Source of the DNA: Sporosarcina luteola
Lineage (GTDB): Bacteria; Bacillota; Bacilli; Bacillales_A; Planococcaceae
Direction of reading: 5' to 3'
Assembly: GCA_014204635.1 (NCBI GenBank)
Contig: JACHLS010000010.1
Span: 1-64,000 of the forward strand
Length of the DNA stretch: 64,000 bases
The notes under the pieces were generated by a model. That model made no database searches. It worked only from the letters and a program-made list of their open reading frames with translations, and was not told the origin of the DNA. The position numbers and the translations under genes are program-made. How positions within the stretch are numbered: the stretch's first letter is position 1; each line of letters begins with the position of its first letter. Shown in pieces: positions 59,123 to 64,000 of this stretch.

Positions 59123-60640
59123 ATGTCTACATTTATTCGCGGCACCGCCATTCTAATGGTCGCAGTATTTACTACGAAATTGCTTGGGTTCGTCTACCGA
59201 ATCCAATTTATGCGTGTGGCGGGAGAAGAAGCTGTAGGAATTTATATGACCGCTTATCCCGCTTTCATCTTTTTTCTATCGCTTGTCCAATTGGGCGTTC
59301 CAATTGCGATAGCTAAAGTGATAGCGGAGCTAAAGGCGAAGGGTGAATCGGCCAAGTTGCCGGCCGTCATGAAAACTGCCACCTTCATTACCATCTTGAC
59401 AGGCGTGGTGTTCATTCCAGCGTCTATTTTGTTTGTTCCTTATTTAGCAGAAACGCTCTTGGGCAATAGCGCTACGTCATCCGCTCTTTATGTCGGCATC
59501 GCCATCATACCGATCGCTGCAATCGGCGGGCTGGTCCGTGGGTATTTCCAAGGAATTGTCCGCATAGAAGAAACCGCTTGGTCACAAATCATTGAACAGC
59601 TCTGCCGTATCGCATTAATCACTTGGATGCTGCCTGCTTTTCTGATCGAAGGAAACAATCCGATGAACGCCGCTTATGCCATGGGTATCACCTTACTTGC
59701 GGAAGGCTTATCCGTACTCTACCTGCTCTACAAATACTACAGGCACAAAAGAAAGGATCCCCTCATCAAAAAAGAGATCCACCGATATCCGATGGAGCCC
59801 CTTCTTGCTATTGCGCTGCCTTCTTCCGGAAGCCGTTTATTCGGGACTTTCACTTGGTTCCTAGAGCCGATCATTTTTCTGCGTGCACTGTCGATGGCAG
59901 GGGTTGGCGCTGTCGCAGCCACCTCGCTATATGGAGTCATTTCCGGCGTCCTTATTCCGCTGCTTTTGTTTCCGTCCTTCATTCCTTATGCACTGTCGGT
60001 CGTCCTTGTGCCTGCCGTCAGTGGTGCTGCCGCTACCAGCAACAAGAGCAAATTGAAGGAAAGGGTTCATCTCGCACTTCGCCTTTCCGCTTTAACCGGA
60101 GCGTTTGCAGCAGCCGTTTTTTATGTTCATGGACATGCGATGGCGGTCAAACTGTTCCGGGTTACCGATGGTGCGCATTATATGTCCCTGCTGGCACCCA
60201 TCTTCTTCTTCTATTACATTCAAAGTCCTTTGTATTCCATCTTGCAGGCAACTGGCGATGCGAAAGCCGGCATGATGAATTCTGTCTATGGCGGCATCGC
60301 CAAACTCGGAGTCATGTTTGTTTTAGCTTCACAGCCCGGCCTGCAAGAAACAGGGGCCGTGCTCGCCATCGGATTTGGGGTGTTGGTGACATCGTTCCTC
60401 CATGTTGCGACATTGCGTAAAAACAAGGCAGCCGCGGCGGGTTTTACTATGTTTGCCCTTCCCTATGTCTCCTTCATAGCGACTGCTGTCCTTAGACCGA
60501 TTTTCATACCGGTCGGAAAGTTTGGATTGATTACAGAATGCCTGATAACAACTGGTTTCCTATTGCTGGTTCTGCTCATTTTTGGCCAAGTGAAAAAGAA
60601 TGATTTCCTCATGTTTAAAAGACTCATTAAAAATTATTGA
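59123..60640 (+). CDS. spoVB: Stage V sporulation protein B (MVF/MurJ-superfamily flippase)
   Basis: SpoVB is a polytopic protein needed for spore cortex, probably moving lipid-linked cortex precursors. The 505-aa protein has about 14 hydrophobic helices and the family start FIRGTAILMVAVFTTKLLGF, with RIQFMRVAGEEAVGIY. AAGGAG lies 11 nt before the ATG. Family members in the same organism may include general flippases, so the exact paralogue (SpoVB rather than YkvU/YtgP) rests on synteny with comN and yrbG. Confidence 0.92.
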   Translation: MSTFIRGTAILMVAVFTTKLLGFVYRIQFMRVAGEEAVGIYMTAYPAFIFFLSLVQLGVPIAIAKVIAELKAKGESAKLPAVMKTATFITILTGVVFIPASILFVPYLAETLLGNSATSSALYVGIAIIPIAAIGGLVRGYFQGIVRIEETAWSQIIEQLCRIALITWMLPAFLIEGNNPMNAAYAMGITLLAEGLSVLYLLYKYYRHKRKDPLIKKEIHRYPMEPLLAIALPSSGSRLFGTFTWFLEPIIFLRALSMAGVGAVAATSLYGVISGVLIPLLLFPSFIPYALSVVLVPAVSGAAATSNKSKLKERVHLALRLSALTGAFAAAVFYVHGHAMAVKLFRVTDGAHYMSLLAPIFFFYYIQSPLYSILQATGDAKAGMMNSVYGGIAKLGVMFVLASQPGLQETGAVLAIGFGVLVTSFLHVATLRKNKAAAAGFTMFALPYVSFIATAVLRPIFIPVGKFGLITECLITTGFLLLVLLIFGQVKKNDFLMFKRLIKNY

Positions 60641-61275
60641 TACTCTTCTTTCAACTGTACGTGGAGCTTTCCCTTTTCGAAGGAACAATAGAACACATGA
60701 CTGCAATCCCCAACGCCTTGAGATTTCAATTCATTGATAAGCCATTCTTCCGTTTTTCCGAGCTGCTTCAAATGGCGCTTTTGAACGACTCCATCCGAAA
60801 TAAGGGCAAGCACGGGTTCCGTCTGCTGTTCTGTAAAAACAGATAGATTTCCTGACGGCTCCAGAAAGGCGTGGGTGACATCTAAAATGGAGCCTACTTG
60901 CTGTTCTCGAAGTTGTTGAAAAAGATCATCCAGATTATAGCGCTGCTTCCGCATTTCTGTCTCCAGTATTTTTCCATCTTCTATGATCATCGTCGGATCG
61001 CCATCCACAAGATCACGGAACTTTTTACTCTTCAAAGAAATAAAGGATGTAAGCAATTGAATCAGAAGCAGGATGATAATCGGGACGATGGATTCAATTA
61101 AAGGCTGATCAGGGGATTCCAATGCAAATGCAGCTACTTCAGCCATGATGATAAACACAACGATATCGATGACACTTAATTCTCCGACCTCCCGCTTGCC
61201 CATCAATCGTAAGATGATTAAAATCAAAATGTATAAAAAGACCGTACGGAAACCAGTTTGAAATAAGTTGCTCAT
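60634..61275 (-). CDS. DUF421 family membrane protein (YrbG)
   Basis: The 213-aa protein has three N-terminal membrane helices (VFLYILILIILRLMG, DIVVFIIMAEVAAFA, SIVPIIILLLIQLLTSFI) and a cytoplasmic DUF421 domain (KSKKFRDLVDGDPTMIIEDGKI). The function of YetF/YrbG-type proteins is mostly unknown; some are tied to spore germination and membrane properties. ATG 61273-61275 follows AAGGAGGAGG. Its 3' end overlaps the convergent spoVB by 7 bp, so no terminator lies between them. Confidence 0.9.
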   Translation of the reverse strand: MSNLFQTGFRTVFLYILILIILRLMGKREVGELSVIDIVVFIIMAEVAAFALESPDQPLIESIVPIIILLLIQLLTSFISLKSKKFRDLVDGDPTMIIEDGKILETEMRKQRYNLDDLFQQLREQQVGSILDVTHAFLEPSGNLSVFTEQQTEPVLALISDGVVQKRHLKQLGKTEEWLINELKSQGVGDCSHVFYCSFEKGKLHVQLKEEYQ

Positions 61276-61342
61276 GTGCCTCCTCCTTTCCAAGCAAGGA
61301 TACCCTTTCGCATCTCAAAGCTATACAATAAATACCCGGCAA

Positions 61343-61397
61343 CTAAAAAGAGATGCTGCACCAAGCGGGAATCCGCGTGTGCAGCATCTCTGTTTTT
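61343..61397. terminator. Terminator of the ruvB-queA-tgt-yajC operon
   Basis: AGAGATGCTGCAC (61349-61361) pairs exactly with GTGCAGCATCTCT (61379-61391). Five T follow on the minus strand and GTTTTTT on the plus strand, so it can act in both directions. It lies just after the yajC stop. Confidence 0.93.
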
Positions 61398-61669
61398 TAG
61401 GATTGGCTCGATTCGATCACTCGTCCAACCGCTTGTTTATCAAATTGAAGAGTTGTCCCATCTGTCACTTTCAGAAATACTGATGTTTCATCGACAGCGT
61501 CGATTGTTCCATGAAGACCGCCAATCGTAATGACTTTATCTCCTCGTTTTAATGCTTCTTGCATTGACCGCGTCTGCTTCTGTCTTTTTTGTGCAGGTCG
61601 GATGAGCAAGAACCACATAATGGCAAACATGACTACGAGCATAATAATGCTGCTGTATTGACTATTCAA
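61397..61669 (-). CDS. yajC: Preprotein translocase subunit YajC
   Basis: YajC joins SecDF in the translocase holo-complex. The 90-aa protein has one membrane helix (IIMLVVMFAIMWFLLIRPAQ) and the conserved cytoplasmic part RGDKVITIGGLHGTIDAVDE. The start is TTG 61667-61669, several bases after GGGGGG. It is the last gene of the operon after tgt. Confidence 0.95.
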   Translation of the reverse strand: MNSQYSSIIMLVVMFAIMWFLLIRPAQKRQKQTRSMQEALKRGDKVITIGGLHGTIDAVDETSVFLKVTDGTTLQFDKQAVGRVIESSQS

Positions 61670-61708
61670 AAAATATCCCCCCTCTACTCAATATTTATTA
61701 TACAAGAT

Positions 61709-63899
<2,191 letters not shown>

Positions 63900-63944
63900 T
63901 CGTTCAGTTGCTCCCTTATGTTTAAATTAAGTGGTCTACAGAAT

Positions 63945-64000
63945 TTATTGATCTCCACCATAAGCATAACCGAAATGCTCATAGGCTAAGCGTGTAGCAA
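63945..64000 (-). CDS. ruvB: Holliday junction branch migration helicase RuvB, C-terminal end only
   Basis: Only the last 17 codons and the stop are inside the window, reading ATRLAYEHFGYAYGGDQ. The YEHFG motif and the position directly upstream of queA match the RuvB C-terminus in Bacillales. The gene continues past the right edge. Confidence 0.8.
   Translation of the reverse strand, partial: ATRLAYEHFGYAYGGDQ

Noticed and set aside
59623..60420. 265-codon plus-strand frame
   Set aside because: It lies in another frame within spoVB, starts without a ribosome binding site and is rich in Arg, Cys and Ser like an out-of-frame shadow.

Overview
The window is a conserved chromosomal block of a spore-forming Bacillales bacterium, most likely of the Planococcaceae (Sporosarcina-like). 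The grounds are the gene order, which follows the dnaK-comE-sigK and alaS-relA-secDF-ruvB blocks of Bacillus subtilis almost gene for gene; the sporulation genes spoIIP, gpr, sigK and spoVB; strong AGGAGG-type ribosome binding sites; T-box leaders; and a CIRCE element. The genus is inferred from overall character and is not proven. Most genes lie on the minus strand. Plus-strand exceptions are rpsT, yqzM, sigK, rarA, the SH3b-amidase gene and spoVB.

Layout from left to right. 1-95 is the end of an IS3-family insertion sequence. 256-8270 is the heat-shock operon hrcA-grpE-dnaK-dnaJ-prmA-rsmE-mtaB, read leftwards from a sigma-A promoter followed by a perfect CIRCE operator. 8285-14007 holds hemW, an unrecognised 119-aa gene, lepA, spoIIP and gpr. 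14070-15878 holds rpsT, holA and yqzM. 15881-19435 is the DNA-uptake operon comEA-comEB-comEC; comEA has no normal start codon in frame with its membrane anchor. 19483-24493 is the yqeG-yqeH-aroE-yhbY-nadD-yqeK-rsfS-yqeM operon for ribosome assembly, NAD and shikimate. sigK (24652-25353) is uninterrupted.

25518-31490 holds a small membrane peptide, mtnN, yrrS, greA, udk, trmR, mltG, yrzB, ruvX and ireB. 31620-34568 is alaS with its T-box leader. 34565-40508 is recD2, a TPR protein, mnmA, a cysteine desulfurase and cymR; the desulfurase and MnmA work together in tRNA 2-thiolation. rarA follows, then a noncoding patch with seven 21-bp repeats, cheV, tcdA, a 6S RNA gene, and the aspS-hisS operon behind a second T-box.

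48203-64000 holds an SH3b/amidase_3 wall hydrolase, dtd, relA, apt, recJ, a LapA-family protein, secDF, comN, spoVB, a DUF421 protein, yajC, tgt, queA and the 3' end of ruvB.

I found no new multi-gene system, prophage, CRISPR array, tRNA or rRNA. This is core genome. The points worth a second look are small: the comEA N-terminus, the 21-bp repeats, the hisS T-box specifier and bulge, a leader ORF overlapping the secDF start, a 26-codon membrane peptide after sigK, a hairpin over the spoIIP ribosome binding site, and an inverted repeat in the cheV promoter. Product names are from recognition of the sequences; no database search was run. B. subtilis comparisons are from memory.
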